From Nonomuraea coxensis DSM 45129 (GTDB lineage Bacteria > Actinomycetota > Actinomycetes > Streptosporangiales > Streptosporangiaceae): a DNA stretch of 64,000 bases. Position numbers and translations under genes: made by a program. This document shows, in pieces, positions 26,288-33,658 of the stretch; position 1 is the stretch's first letter; every line of letters starts with the position of its first letter. Where the stretch lies: contig NZ_CP068985.1 of NCBI RefSeq assembly GCF_019397265.1, positions 4,010,501 to 4,074,500 on the forward strand, in the 5' to 3' direction. The notes under the pieces were generated by a model, which worked only from the letters and a program-made list of their open reading frames with translations, was not told the origin of the DNA and ran no database searches.

Positions 26288-27367
26288 TCAGAGCACCGCC
26301 GCGCGCACGGTCAGGACGTCGGGCAGATGCCGGGCCACCGTCGTCCAGCTCTCGCCGTCGTCGCGCGAGCAGTGCACCTCGCCGTCGCGGGTGCCGAAGA
26401 ACAGGCCCGCCTCCGACATGGTCATCGCGTCGCGCAGCACGGTGGCGTGGACCGGCCCTTCCGGCAGGCCGCGCTCCATCGCCCGCCAGGTGCCGCCGGC
26501 GTCGTCGCTGCGGTAGACGCGGTAGCGGTGGCCGACCGGCGTGCGGTCCATGTCGGCGTGCAGCGGCAGCACGTAGAGCGTGTCCGGCCGGGCGGGATGG
26601 GCGACGACGGGGAAGCCAAAGTCGGACGGCAGCGAGGCGCCGATGTCGTGCCAGGCGCCGCCGAAGTCGTCGCTGCGGTAGACGCCGAAGTGGTGCTGGA
26701 GGTAGAGCCGGCCGGGGCGGGCCGGATCGGGCGCGACCTTGTGCACGCACTGCCCGAACTCGGGGTACTGCTGCCCCTCCGGCAGGAACGGGGCCCGGAT
26801 GCCCTGGTTGGCCGCCTCCCAGGACAGCCCGCCGTCGGAGGTGCGGTAGAAGCCGCCCGTCGAGATCGCCACGCCCATGACCCGGGGGTCGGAGGGGTGG
26901 CAGACGATCGTGTGCAGGCACAGCCCGCCGCCGCCCGGCACCCAGCGCGGGCGGTGCGGGTGCTCCCACAGCCCCTCGACCATCCGGTAGGTCACGCCGC
27001 GGTCCTCCGAGCGGAACAGCGCGCCGGGCTCGACCCCGGCCCACACGACGTCGGGCTCGCTGGGGGAGGGCACGAGCTGCCACACCCGGGTCAGGGTGGC
27101 CTCGGTCTTCTCGGGGAAGGCGATCGGCGGGCGCTCGGCCTCGCTCCAGGTGCGGCCCAGGTCGTCGCTGTACATGACGGACGGGCCGAAATGGCCGTAC
27201 TCGATGCCGGCCAGCAGCCGGGGGGTGGCGGCGCGGGTGTCGACGGCGACCGACGGGACCGCCACCGTGGAGAACTGGATCGGCTCGACCTCGAACGGGC
27301 CGCCGTCGCGGGAACGGGCGAGGAACAGGCCCTTGCGGGTGCCGATCGCGAGCACTGCGTCAGTCAT
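26288..27367 (-). CDS. BNR/Asp-box repeat beta-propeller protein (sialidase-like fold)
   Basis: 359-aa protein with at least six Asp-box repeats of the type S-x-D-x-G-x-T/S-W (SDDLGRTW, SEDRGVTY, TSDGGLSW, SDDFGGAW, SDDAGGTW, RDDGESW), forming a beta-propeller like sialidases and photosystem factor Ycf48. No sialidase catalytic Arg triad is obvious, so enzymatic activity is not claimed. No signal peptide. ATG 27367 has AAGGAG 7 nt upstream; the open frame before it is only low-complexity repeat. It forms an operon with the MoaD-like gene, suggesting the two proteins act together. Confidence 0.85.
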   Translation of the reverse strand: MTDAVLAIGTRKGLFLARSRDGGPFEVEPIQFSTVAVPSVAVDTRAATPRLLAGIEYGHFGPSVMYSDDLGRTWSEAERPPIAFPEKTEATLTRVWQLVPSPSEPDVVWAGVEPGALFRSEDRGVTYRMVEGLWEHPHRPRWVPGGGGLCLHTIVCHPSDPRVMGVAISTGGFYRTSDGGLSWEAANQGIRAPFLPEGQQYPEFGQCVHKVAPDPARPGRLYLQHHFGVYRSDDFGGAWHDIGASLPSDFGFPVVAHPARPDTLYVLPLHADMDRTPVGHRYRVYRSDDAGGTWRAMERGLPEGPVHATVLRDAMTMSEAGLFFGTRDGEVHCSRDDGESWTTVARHLPDVLTVRAAVL

Positions 27368-27434
27368 CGGATCTCCTTCGGCGTGAGAGCTGGTCTCGGA
27401 GCGGGAGCGGAGGATGCGGCGCGGGGGTGAAGCG

Positions 27435-27498
27435 GCGTGACTCTGATGGGTGTGACTCTGATGCGCGTGGCTTGGTTTGATGGGCGTGACTTCGATGG
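27435..27498. repeat. Degenerate 15-bp tandem repeats upstream of the BNR gene
   Basis: Four head-to-tail copies based on GCGTGACTCTGATGG at 27435, 27450, 27465 (expanded to 19 bp) and 27484. They lie in the 281-bp gap between the divergent BNR and XRE genes and could affect promoter spacing of either. Confidence 0.75.
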
Positions 27499-27595
27499 GC
27501 GGGCTGGCGCCCATCGTGCCACGCGGCACCGACAAGTTCCGGGCAGTGGGGGATTCGCCCCGGCACGTCCCCGGCCCCGGCCTCGCCGGACCGCT

Positions 27596-27614
27596 GATTA
27601 CCTGACAGGTAATC
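27596..27614. promoter_or_regulatory. Palindromic operator upstream of XRE regulator
   Basis: Perfect 9-bp arms GATTACCTG and CAGGTAATC around a single A, centred 44 bp before the XRE start. The size and position are typical for an HTH dimer, most simply the XRE regulator itself (autoregulation) or the divergent BNR/MoaD operon. Confidence 0.6.
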
Positions 27615-27648
27615 GTGGCGCTTCCCTCGGAAAGGTAGGTTTTCCGAC

Positions 27649-28446
27649 ATGGGAGCGGTAGCCGTACGAGATGAGACTTTTGGTGAGTTGTTGCGGTCGT
27701 GGCGGCAGCGGCGGCGGGTGAGCCAGCTCGACCTGGCCATCGAGGCCGAGGTGTCGGCCCGCCACATCAGTTTCCTGGAGACCGGCCGGGCCCGGCCGAG
27801 CAGGGAGATGGTGCGGAGGCTGGCCGAGGAGCTGCAGGTGCCGCTGCGGCAGCGCAACGCGCTGCTGACCGCGGCCGGCTTCGCGCCGATGTACCCCGAG
27901 CGGGAGGTGCGCGCGCCGGAGCTGGGGCTCGTGCGCCAGGCGCTGGACCGGATCCTCGCCGGGCACGAGCCGTACCCGGCGGTCGTGGTGGACGCCGCGT
28001 GGAACCTGGTGGCCGCCAACGCGGCGGCCGCGATGTTCATGGACGGGGTGCCGGCCGAGCTGCTGCGGGAGCCGGTCAACGTGATGCGGCTGTCGCTGCA
28101 CCCGCAGGCGATGGGCGGGCGGCTGCTCAACCTGGCGGAGGTGCGCGCCCACCTGCTGCCCCCGCTCCGGCGGCAGGCCGAGACCTCGGGCGACCCGCGG
28201 CTGGCCGAGCTGTACGAGGAACTGGCCGGCTACACCTATCCCGGCGTGGACCTCAACGTGGCCCACGTGCCAGGACCGGCCGACATCCTGGTGCCGCTGC
28301 GTATCGCGCACGGCGACCGGGTGCTGTCGATGTTCACGACGATCGCGACGTTCGGCACGCCGCTGGACGTGACGGTGTCGGAGCTGGCGATCGAGACGTT
28401 CTGGCCGGGCGACGAGGAGACCGCCGCGGCCTTCCGCCGCACCTGA
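27649..28446 (+). CDS. XRE-family regulator with MmyB-like ligand-binding domain
   Basis: 265 aa. An N-terminal XRE helix-turn-helix (VSQLDLAIEAEVSARHISFL, about 24-43, then ETGRARPSREMV) is followed by the MmyB-like PAS-fold domain (AVVVDAAWNLVAANAAAAM; FTTIATFGTPLDVTVSELAI). Members often respond to fatty acids or small metabolites and control a neighbouring oxidoreductase. ATG 27649. A perfect palindrome just upstream suggests autoregulation. The gene ends 9 bp from the convergent flavohaemoglobin gene. Confidence 0.9.
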   Translation: MGAVAVRDETFGELLRSWRQRRRVSQLDLAIEAEVSARHISFLETGRARPSREMVRRLAEELQVPLRQRNALLTAAGFAPMYPEREVRAPELGLVRQALDRILAGHEPYPAVVVDAAWNLVAANAAAAMFMDGVPAELLREPVNVMRLSLHPQAMGGRLLNLAEVRAHLLPPLRRQAETSGDPRLAELYEELAGYTYPGVDLNVAHVPGPADILVPLRIAHGDRVLSMFTTIATFGTPLDVTVSELAIETFWPGDEETAAAFRRT

Positions 28447-28455
28447 TCAGGACCG

Positions 28456-29568
28456 TCAGCTCACGGCGTGGGGGACGTCCCGGTGGATGCGGGACAGCGG
28501 GACGCCGTCGGACTGCAGGCGGCGCACGGTCTCGCCGACCATGGCGGGCGGGCCGCACACGTACACGTCGTGCTCGATCCAGGACTGGAAGCGCTGCGTC
28601 ACCTCGGGCAGTCCGCCGCTCATCCCCGCCCAGGACGGGTCGCCGGAGACCACCGGCACCACCCGCAGCGACGGGAACGCGGCGGCCATCCTGAGCAGGT
28701 CGGGCAGGTCGTAGAGCTCGGCGGCGGTGCGGGCGCCGTACAGCAGGTGGATGTTGGGCCGCCGGCCGGAGGCGATGACGTCCTCGACGATCGACTTCAG
28801 CGGCGCGAGGCCGGTGCCGCCCGCCACGCACAGGATGTCGCGCCCGGTCTGCCCGTCCGGCGCCATCGTGCCCATGGCCGGGCCCAGCAGGACCGTGTCG
28901 CCCACGGCGGTGTGCCGGGTCAGCGCCGTCGACACCCAGCCGCCGGGGACCGAGCGCACGTGCAGCTGGATCGTGTTGTCCGGGCGCGGGGCGTTGGCGA
29001 TGGAGAACGTCCGCCACACGCGCGGCCAGCGGGCGGTCTGCACGTTGACGTACTGGCCCGGCCGGTACGGCAGCCGCTGCGCCGGCCGCAGCGTGATGAC
29101 CGCGATGTCGCGGTGGCGCAGCTCGTGGCCGACGACGTCGGCCGGCCACCAGGGCGGGGAGACGTCGGCGTCGGCCGCCCGGATCATGGAGTTGGCCGCG
29201 GCGGTGTACGCCGACACCCACGCCGCCTCGATCTCGTGGTCCCAGCTGTCGGCCGCGAAGCGGCGGACCGTGGCGAGCAGCGCGTTGCCGATGGCGGTGT
29301 AGTGCTCGGCGAGGACTCCGTACTTGCGGTGGTCCCTGCCGAGCTGACTCAGGTAGGAGTCGAGCCCGTCGGGACTGTCGAGACTCCAGACGATGCGGGC
29401 CAGCGCGCCGAACAGGCGGTCGCGCTGGACGTCCATGGCGGGCGGGAACATGGCGCGCAGATGCGGGTTCTCGGCGAACAAGCGGCCGTAGAAATAGGCG
29501 GTGGCCCGCTCTGCGTGCTGCTCGACGACGGAGAAACTCTCTTTTACCAGGCGCGGATTCAACGACAT
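28456..29568 (-). CDS. Flavohaemoglobin-type NO dioxygenase (globin plus ferredoxin-reductase domains)
   Basis: 370-aa two-domain protein. The globin domain (1 to about 135) has the proximal His in GRDHRKYGV. The FAD domain carries LPYRPGQYVNVQTA and RTFSIANAP. The NAD(P) domain has CVAGGTGLAPLKSIV and ends with VYVCGPPAMV. It is expected to oxidise NO to nitrate with O2 and NAD(P)H. ATG 29568 starts at the usual globin N-terminus (MSLNPRLVKESF), with a GGGG ribosome site about 10 nt upstream. Upstream is a 540-bp gene-free region, so regulation may be elaborate. Confidence 0.9.
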   Translation of the reverse strand: MSLNPRLVKESFSVVEQHAERATAYFYGRLFAENPHLRAMFPPAMDVQRDRLFGALARIVWSLDSPDGLDSYLSQLGRDHRKYGVLAEHYTAIGNALLATVRRFAADSWDHEIEAAWVSAYTAAANSMIRAADADVSPPWWPADVVGHELRHRDIAVITLRPAQRLPYRPGQYVNVQTARWPRVWRTFSIANAPRPDNTIQLHVRSVPGGWVSTALTRHTAVGDTVLLGPAMGTMAPDGQTGRDILCVAGGTGLAPLKSIVEDVIASGRRPNIHLLYGARTAAELYDLPDLLRMAAAFPSLRVVPVVSGDPSWAGMSGGLPEVTQRFQSWIEHDVYVCGPPAMVGETVRRLQSDGVPLSRIHRDVPHAVS

Positions 29569-30110
29569 TGTACGCAACCCCACTTCGCCGGCCGGAGAAA
29601 CGCTCCGGTCCTCGTCGTTCCACCTCCCTGACGGCTCCGGGTGACGAGCGGCGCGGCCGGCCCCGGCTGCCACGCGCTCGCAAAGGAGTCTTACACCCCG
29701 CCTGACGCGTCACAACCGTTTCGCCGCAATACGGTGCGAATTTCTCCGCGATCGCTTTTCTCGTATTGAGGAGGGCAATTAACGCGAACAAAAGTCGTGT
29801 TCGCTTTTTGGTGGAGGCGGAGGCCCGCCGCCGGCTCAGCTCAGGAACGCCGGGCGGAGCATGGTGAAGACGCGGTCCGTCAGCTCCAGCCGGTCGGCGG
29901 GGACGCGGTCCGGGCCCGCCGCGAGCGCCTGGCCCGGGAGGCGGTCGCCTGACAGGCGGCAGTGAAGCGGACGAAAGGCGGAAGTCCGATGTGGTGGGAT
30001 CTTTCGGAGAAGTGACATACCGGAAAGCGCGTACGCCATGATGGGCGTCAAGCCGTCGGCGCCGACGGGCCGGCGGCGGCACCGACTCCATCCTGCCCCC
30101 GGGAGAGCGC
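29569..30110. other. 540-bp gene-free region with lower GC
   Basis: It separates the divergent flavohaemoglobin and GATase-like genes. The middle (about 29700-29820) is noticeably lower in GC than its surroundings and holds a terminator-like hairpin. A 71-codon minus-strand frame (29836-30051) ends in a TetR-tail-like sequence (VFTMLRPAFLS) but has no ribosome site or DNA-binding domain; I do not call it a gene. The final part supplies the promoter and leader of the gene at 30111. Confidence 0.5.
29784..29809 (+). terminator. Orphan intrinsic terminator in gene-free region
   Basis: GCGAACA (29784-29790) pairs with TGTTCGC (29798-29804) around a 7-nt loop and is followed by TTTTT (29805-29809). 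No plus-strand protein gene ends near here (the closest stops at 28446). It could end a small RNA transcribed from 29570-29780, or the palindrome could instead be an operator. Confidence 0.5.
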
Positions 30111-30794
30111 ATGTCCCGACCGCTGATCGGCATCACCGCCTACTACGAGGCCGCCCGCTGGGGCGACTGGGTGAGGGAGGCGGTCCTGTCGCCTCCCTCC
30201 TACGCCAAGGCGGTGCTGCGGGCGGGCGGAGCGCCGGTGGTCCTGCCGCCGGTCAGCTCGTACGCCGTGGAGGACTACGTACGCGGGCTGAGCGGCCTCG
30301 TCCTCACCGGCGGCGTCGAGGTGGGCGCGGACGCCTACAACGGCGAGCAGGACGCCCGCGTCCCCGAGCCGCAGCCCAACCGCGACCGCTTCGAGCTGGC
30401 CCTGGCCCGTGCCGCCGTCCGCGCCGACGTGCCCGTCCTCGCCATCGCCCGCGGTATGCACGTGCTCAACGTCGCCCAGGGCGGCAGCCTGATCCCGTGG
30501 CTGCCCGACTCCCTCGACAGCGACCGCCACGCCGCGCCCGGCGCCCACACGATCCAGGTGAGCGTGACCAGCAGGCTCGGCAAGGCCGTCGGCGACCGCG
30601 TCGAGGTGGTCGCGCCGCACCACCAGTCCGTACGCCGTCTCGGCACCGGCCTGCTGGCCGTCGCCTGGGCCGAGGACCAGATCGTCGAGGGCGTCGAGCT
30701 GCAGGGACACCGTTTCGGCGTGGGCGTGCAGTGGCATCCCGAACGGGGCGGGGACACCCGGCTCTTCGATGCGTTCATGGAGGCGGCCCGCTAG
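30111..30794 (+). CDS. Class I glutamine amidotransferase-like (PuuD/peptidase C26) pseudoenzyme
   Basis: 227 aa, usual length for gamma-glutamyl-GABA hydrolases. The fold is intact (LIGITAYYE, LVLTGGVEVG, HHQSVRR, VGVQWHPE with catalytic His and Glu). In the nucleophile elbow the family PVLGICRGMQ reads PVLAIARGMH here, so the catalytic Cys is Ala113. The protein should not hydrolyse gamma-glutamyl amides by the normal mechanism and may be a binding or regulatory protein. ATG 30111 follows GGGAG by about 5 nt. The downstream esterase gene starts 9 bp after the stop, so cotranscription is likely. Confidence 0.85.
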   Translation: MSRPLIGITAYYEAARWGDWVREAVLSPPSYAKAVLRAGGAPVVLPPVSSYAVEDYVRGLSGLVLTGGVEVGADAYNGEQDARVPEPQPNRDRFELALARAAVRADVPVLAIARGMHVLNVAQGGSLIPWLPDSLDSDRHAAPGAHTIQVSVTSRLGKAVGDRVEVVAPHHQSVRRLGTGLLAVAWAEDQIVEGVELQGHRFGVGVQWHPERGGDTRLFDAFMEAAR

Positions 30795-30803
30795 GCTGCG
30801 ATC

Positions 30804-31721
30804 ATGCCGCTGCACCCCCAGGCGCGGGACTTCCTGGCCACCGTCGCTTCCGACGAGGGCGCCGGCCACGACGCCCGCACGCTGGAGGACATCCGGCGCG
30901 CCCGCGCGGCCCCCGACCCGTTCGTGCTGCACCGCGGCCCGCTGACCACGCTGCCCTTCGTCCGCGACGAGCTGGCCGAGGCCGTCCCGATCCGGGTCTA
31001 CCGCGCCGACCCCGGCGACGGGCCGCTGCCGGTCGTCGTCTACTTCCACGGCGGCGGCTTCGTCGGCGGCAGCGTCAAGCGCTCCGACGCGATGGGCCGC
31101 TTCCTCGCCGTCCGCACCGGCGCGGTGGTGGTGTCGGCCGGCTACCGGCTCGCCCCCGAGCACCCGTTCCCCGCGGCGGCCGACGACGCCTGGACGGTCG
31201 TGCGCGACATCTTCGCCCGGCCCGCCTTCTACCAGAGCAACGGCGTCGTGGCCGTCGCCGGCGAGAGCGCGGGCGGCAACCTCGCCGCCGTGGCCGCCTG
31301 GCAGGCCCGCGACGCCGGCCTGCGCCTGGCCCACCAGGCGCTGGCCTGCCCCCTCCTCGACGCCGCGATGGAGCTGCCCAGCCACCGCGACTACGCCAAG
31401 GGCTACGCCCTGTCGGCCGCCGAGCTGGCCTGGTCCCTGCGCTGTTACGCCGGCGGCGCCGACCCCGCCGACCCGCGCCTGTCGCCGCTGCGGCTGCCCG
31501 ACGTCGCCGGCCTGCCGCCCGCGACCGTGGTGACCGCCGAGTACGACGTGCTGCGCGACGAGGGCGAGGCGTACGCCCGCCGCCTGGCCGAGGCCGGCGT
31601 GCCGGCCGAGTGCCGCCGCTGGGACGGCGCCCTGCACGGCTTCACCGCCCTGCCGGGCCTGTTCGACCAGGGCGCCGAGGCCCGCGACTACCTGGCCGCC
31701 CGGCTCAGGCAGGCCCTTTGA
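30804..31721 (+). CDS. Alpha/beta-hydrolase esterase, HSL (hormone-sensitive lipase) family
   Basis: 305-aa esterase/lipase. YFHGGGFVGGS forms the oxyanion hole, VAVAGESAGGNLAA contains the nucleophile Ser, TAEYDVLRDEG the Asp and ALHGF the His. No signal peptide, so intracellular. It hydrolyses short-chain esters or acyl conjugates; the natural substrate is unknown. ATG 30804. It sits 9 bp after the GATase-like gene and 13 bp before the enoyl-CoA hydratase-like gene, forming a three-gene operon that suggests breakdown of an acyl compound. Confidence 0.9.
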   Translation: MPLHPQARDFLATVASDEGAGHDARTLEDIRRARAAPDPFVLHRGPLTTLPFVRDELAEAVPIRVYRADPGDGPLPVVVYFHGGGFVGGSVKRSDAMGRFLAVRTGAVVVSAGYRLAPEHPFPAAADDAWTVVRDIFARPAFYQSNGVVAVAGESAGGNLAAVAAWQARDAGLRLAHQALACPLLDAAMELPSHRDYAKGYALSAAELAWSLRCYAGGADPADPRLSPLRLPDVAGLPPATVVTAEYDVLRDEGEAYARRLAEAGVPAECRRWDGALHGFTALPGLFDQGAEARDYLAARLRQAL

Positions 31722-31734
31722 GCAAGGAGCACCG

Positions 31735-32532
31735 GTGAAGGACGACGCCTACGCCCGCTACGAGAAGCTGCGCCTCGACACCCCGGCCGACGGCGTGCTG
31801 CGCGTCACGATCAGCGAGCCGTCCCGGCTCAACGCCGTCGACGCCGCGGCCCACCGCGAGCTGGCCGAGATCTGGCGCGACGCCGACCGCGACGACACCG
31901 TGCGGGCCGTCCTCGTCAGGGGCGAGGGCCGGGCCTTCTCCGCCGGCGGCGACCTGTCGATGATCGAGGAGATGATGGCCGACCACGCGACCAGGCTGCG
32001 CGTGTTCGGCGAGGCCCGCGACATCGTCTACAACGTGCTCAACTGCGGCAAGCCGATCGTCTCCGCGATCCAGGGCCCGGCCGTCGGCGCGGGGCTGGCG
32101 GTGGCGCTGCTCGCCGACATCTCCGTCGCCGGGCGCACCGCCCGCATCATCGACGGCCACACCCGCCTCGGCGTCGCCGCCGGCGACCACGCCGCCATCG
32201 TCTGGCCGCTGCTGTGCGGCCTGGCCAAGGCGAAATACCACCTGCTGCTGTGCGAGCCGGTCACCGGCGAGGAGGCCGAGCGCATGGGGCTGGTCAGCGT
32301 CTGCGTCGACGACGACCAGGTGCACGATCGGGCCATGGAGCTTGCCGTCCGGCTGGCGTCCGGCGCGCAGGAGGCGATCAGGCTGACCAAGTACGCGCTC
32401 AACAACTGGCTGCGCCTGGCCGGGCCGTCCTTCGACGCCTCGCTGGCGATGGAGTTCCTCGGCTTCACCGGCCCCGACGTCGCCGAGGGCGTGCGCGCCC
32501 TGCGGGAGAAGCGCCCGCCGGCCTTCGGCTGA
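31735..32532 (+). CDS. Enoyl-CoA hydratase/isomerase family protein
   Basis: 265-aa crotonase-fold protein. The oxyanion-hole segments are RAFSAGGDLSM and the helix around IQGPAVGAGLAVALLAD. The usual catalytic loop GHxxLGxxPxxG is GHTRLGVAAGDHA, lacking clear catalytic Glu at the first position, so isomerase, hydrolase or another crotonase activity is possible. GTG 31735 has AAGGAG 6 nt upstream. Last gene of the GATase-like/esterase operon. Confidence 0.88.
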   Translation: MKDDAYARYEKLRLDTPADGVLRVTISEPSRLNAVDAAAHRELAEIWRDADRDDTVRAVLVRGEGRAFSAGGDLSMIEEMMADHATRLRVFGEARDIVYNVLNCGKPIVSAIQGPAVGAGLAVALLADISVAGRTARIIDGHTRLGVAAGDHAAIVWPLLCGLAKAKYHLLLCEPVTGEEAERMGLVSVCVDDDQVHDRAMELAVRLASGAQEAIRLTKYALNNWLRLAGPSFDASLAMEFLGFTGPDVAEGVRALREKRPPAFG

Positions 32533-32943
32533 CGAAGGGCGTGTGCTTCCCCGTGCTCCGGGTAGGCGCAGGCCAATGACGGACCGTCCGGCGAGGTCGA
32601 GAACGCCGCCCCGGCGGACGGGCCGGGAAGGTGGCGGCAGCCGGCCGCGTGCGGGACGACGAAGAAGGGGGTTGCGCGCACGCGGGCACCGGGGCGACCC
32701 GGGCCGGAGCCGCCGAGGCGATGGCGCCCCGCGCACCCGCCCACCGGGGCCGGGACGGCGCCGAAGACCCTGCCGACGGGCCCGCCCGTCACGATCACGT
32801 CAGGGCCCGTGCGTGATCGGTGAGGCGAGGCAGGCAGGGATGGTCGGCCCCCGGGCGCACCGCGCGGGCGAGCACCTGTGGCGTGAGGTGGTTGAGCCAG
32901 AGCTTCCTCCGCCTCGGGTGCGCCCCGCCCCACCCCCTGGTGC
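32533..32943. other. 410-bp region without a supported gene
   Basis: It lies between the convergent enoyl-CoA hydratase and methyltransferase genes. Several open frames cross it but none has a ribosome site, family motif or sensible composition; they are Arg/Pro/Gly-rich high-GC noise. One inverted repeat is present: CGATCACG (32792-32799) with CGTGATCG (32812-32819), possibly a terminator shared by the two converging transcripts. Confidence 0.45.
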
Positions 32944-33534
32944 TCACGCCCGGGGCCGCCGGGCGTGGAAGACGAACGCCGGCGGGGCGTTGCGCCACAC
33001 CGTCCGCCCCGGCACGACCTCCTCGAACCGCTCGGCCAGCAGCGCGCGGAAGCGCCGCGCCGAGCTGAGCGGGATCGCGTGGATGTAGGAGAAGGTGGTG
33101 AACGCGGCGCCCTGACCCATCGCCGCCGTCACCGCCCCCAGCAGGTCCCGCTGGGCCCGCTCGGGGAAGGCCGCCCACGGCAGCCCGCTGACCACCACGT
33201 CCGCCTGCCTCAGCCCCCGCTCCCGCAGCAGCTCGCCCAGCCGGCCCGCGTCCGCGTGCGCCACGTCGACCAGGGGGAACCGCGCGGCGAGCAGCCGCGC
33301 CATCGGCGCGTTCAGCTCCACCGCCAGATGGTGGCCGCGCCCGCCCAGCCGCTGCTGGATCTCCGCCGTGAAGGGCCCCGTGCCCGGCCCCAGCTCGACG
33401 ACCGTGGGCTCGCCGCGCTCCGGCACCGGCGCGCAGACGGCCGCGGCCAGCCGCCGCGAGCTGGGGGCGACCGCGCCGATCACGGCGGGGGAGCGCAGGA
33501 ACTGGCCGAGAAAAAGTGCGGTGTCGTTGGACAT
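32944..33534 (-). CDS. Class I SAM-dependent methyltransferase, phospholipid N-methyltransferase-like
   Basis: 196 aa. The SAM-binding motif I is VVELGPGTGPFT (about 45-56), with a following acidic position in HLAVELNAPM and motif IV-like VVVSGLPWAAFP. The N-terminal FLRSPAVIGAVAPSSRRLA is typical of the PmtA/rRNA adenine dimethylase-like group that methylates lipid head groups. Cytoplasmic or membrane-peripheral. ATG 33534. Monocistronic, divergent from the two-component system. Confidence 0.85.
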   Translation of the reverse strand: MSNDTALFLGQFLRSPAVIGAVAPSSRRLAAAVCAPVPERGEPTVVELGPGTGPFTAEIQQRLGGRGHHLAVELNAPMARLLAARFPLVDVAHADAGRLGELLRERGLRQADVVVSGLPWAAFPERAQRDLLGAVTAAMGQGAAFTTFSYIHAIPLSSARRFRALLAERFEEVVPGRTVWRNAPPAFVFHARRPRA

Positions 33535-33658
33535 GCGATGAAAGTACGGCCAAGATCCCTCTACACCGCTCCACCCACCGGGCGTACCTGCGGCCAGTAG
33601 GAGGAGGCGGGATCCTTCGACCGGAGGATCAGCGGTTCACGGCAGGCGGCTAGCGTGA

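Noticed and set aside
26288..27367. Functional sialidase
   Set aside because: Asp boxes define the propeller fold only; the catalytic Arg triad and nucleophile Tyr of sialidases are not apparent.
29836..30051. 71-codon minus-strand frame ending in a TetR-tail-like sequence
   Set aside because: There is no start signal, no DNA-binding domain and no adjacent remainder of a TetR gene. It could be a relic, but evidence is too thin to call a pseudogene.
32543..33088. Open frames in the gap between the enoyl-CoA hydratase and methyltransferase genes
   Set aside because: Composition is Arg/Pro/Gly noise, no ribosome site, and they run antisense into the methyltransferase gene.
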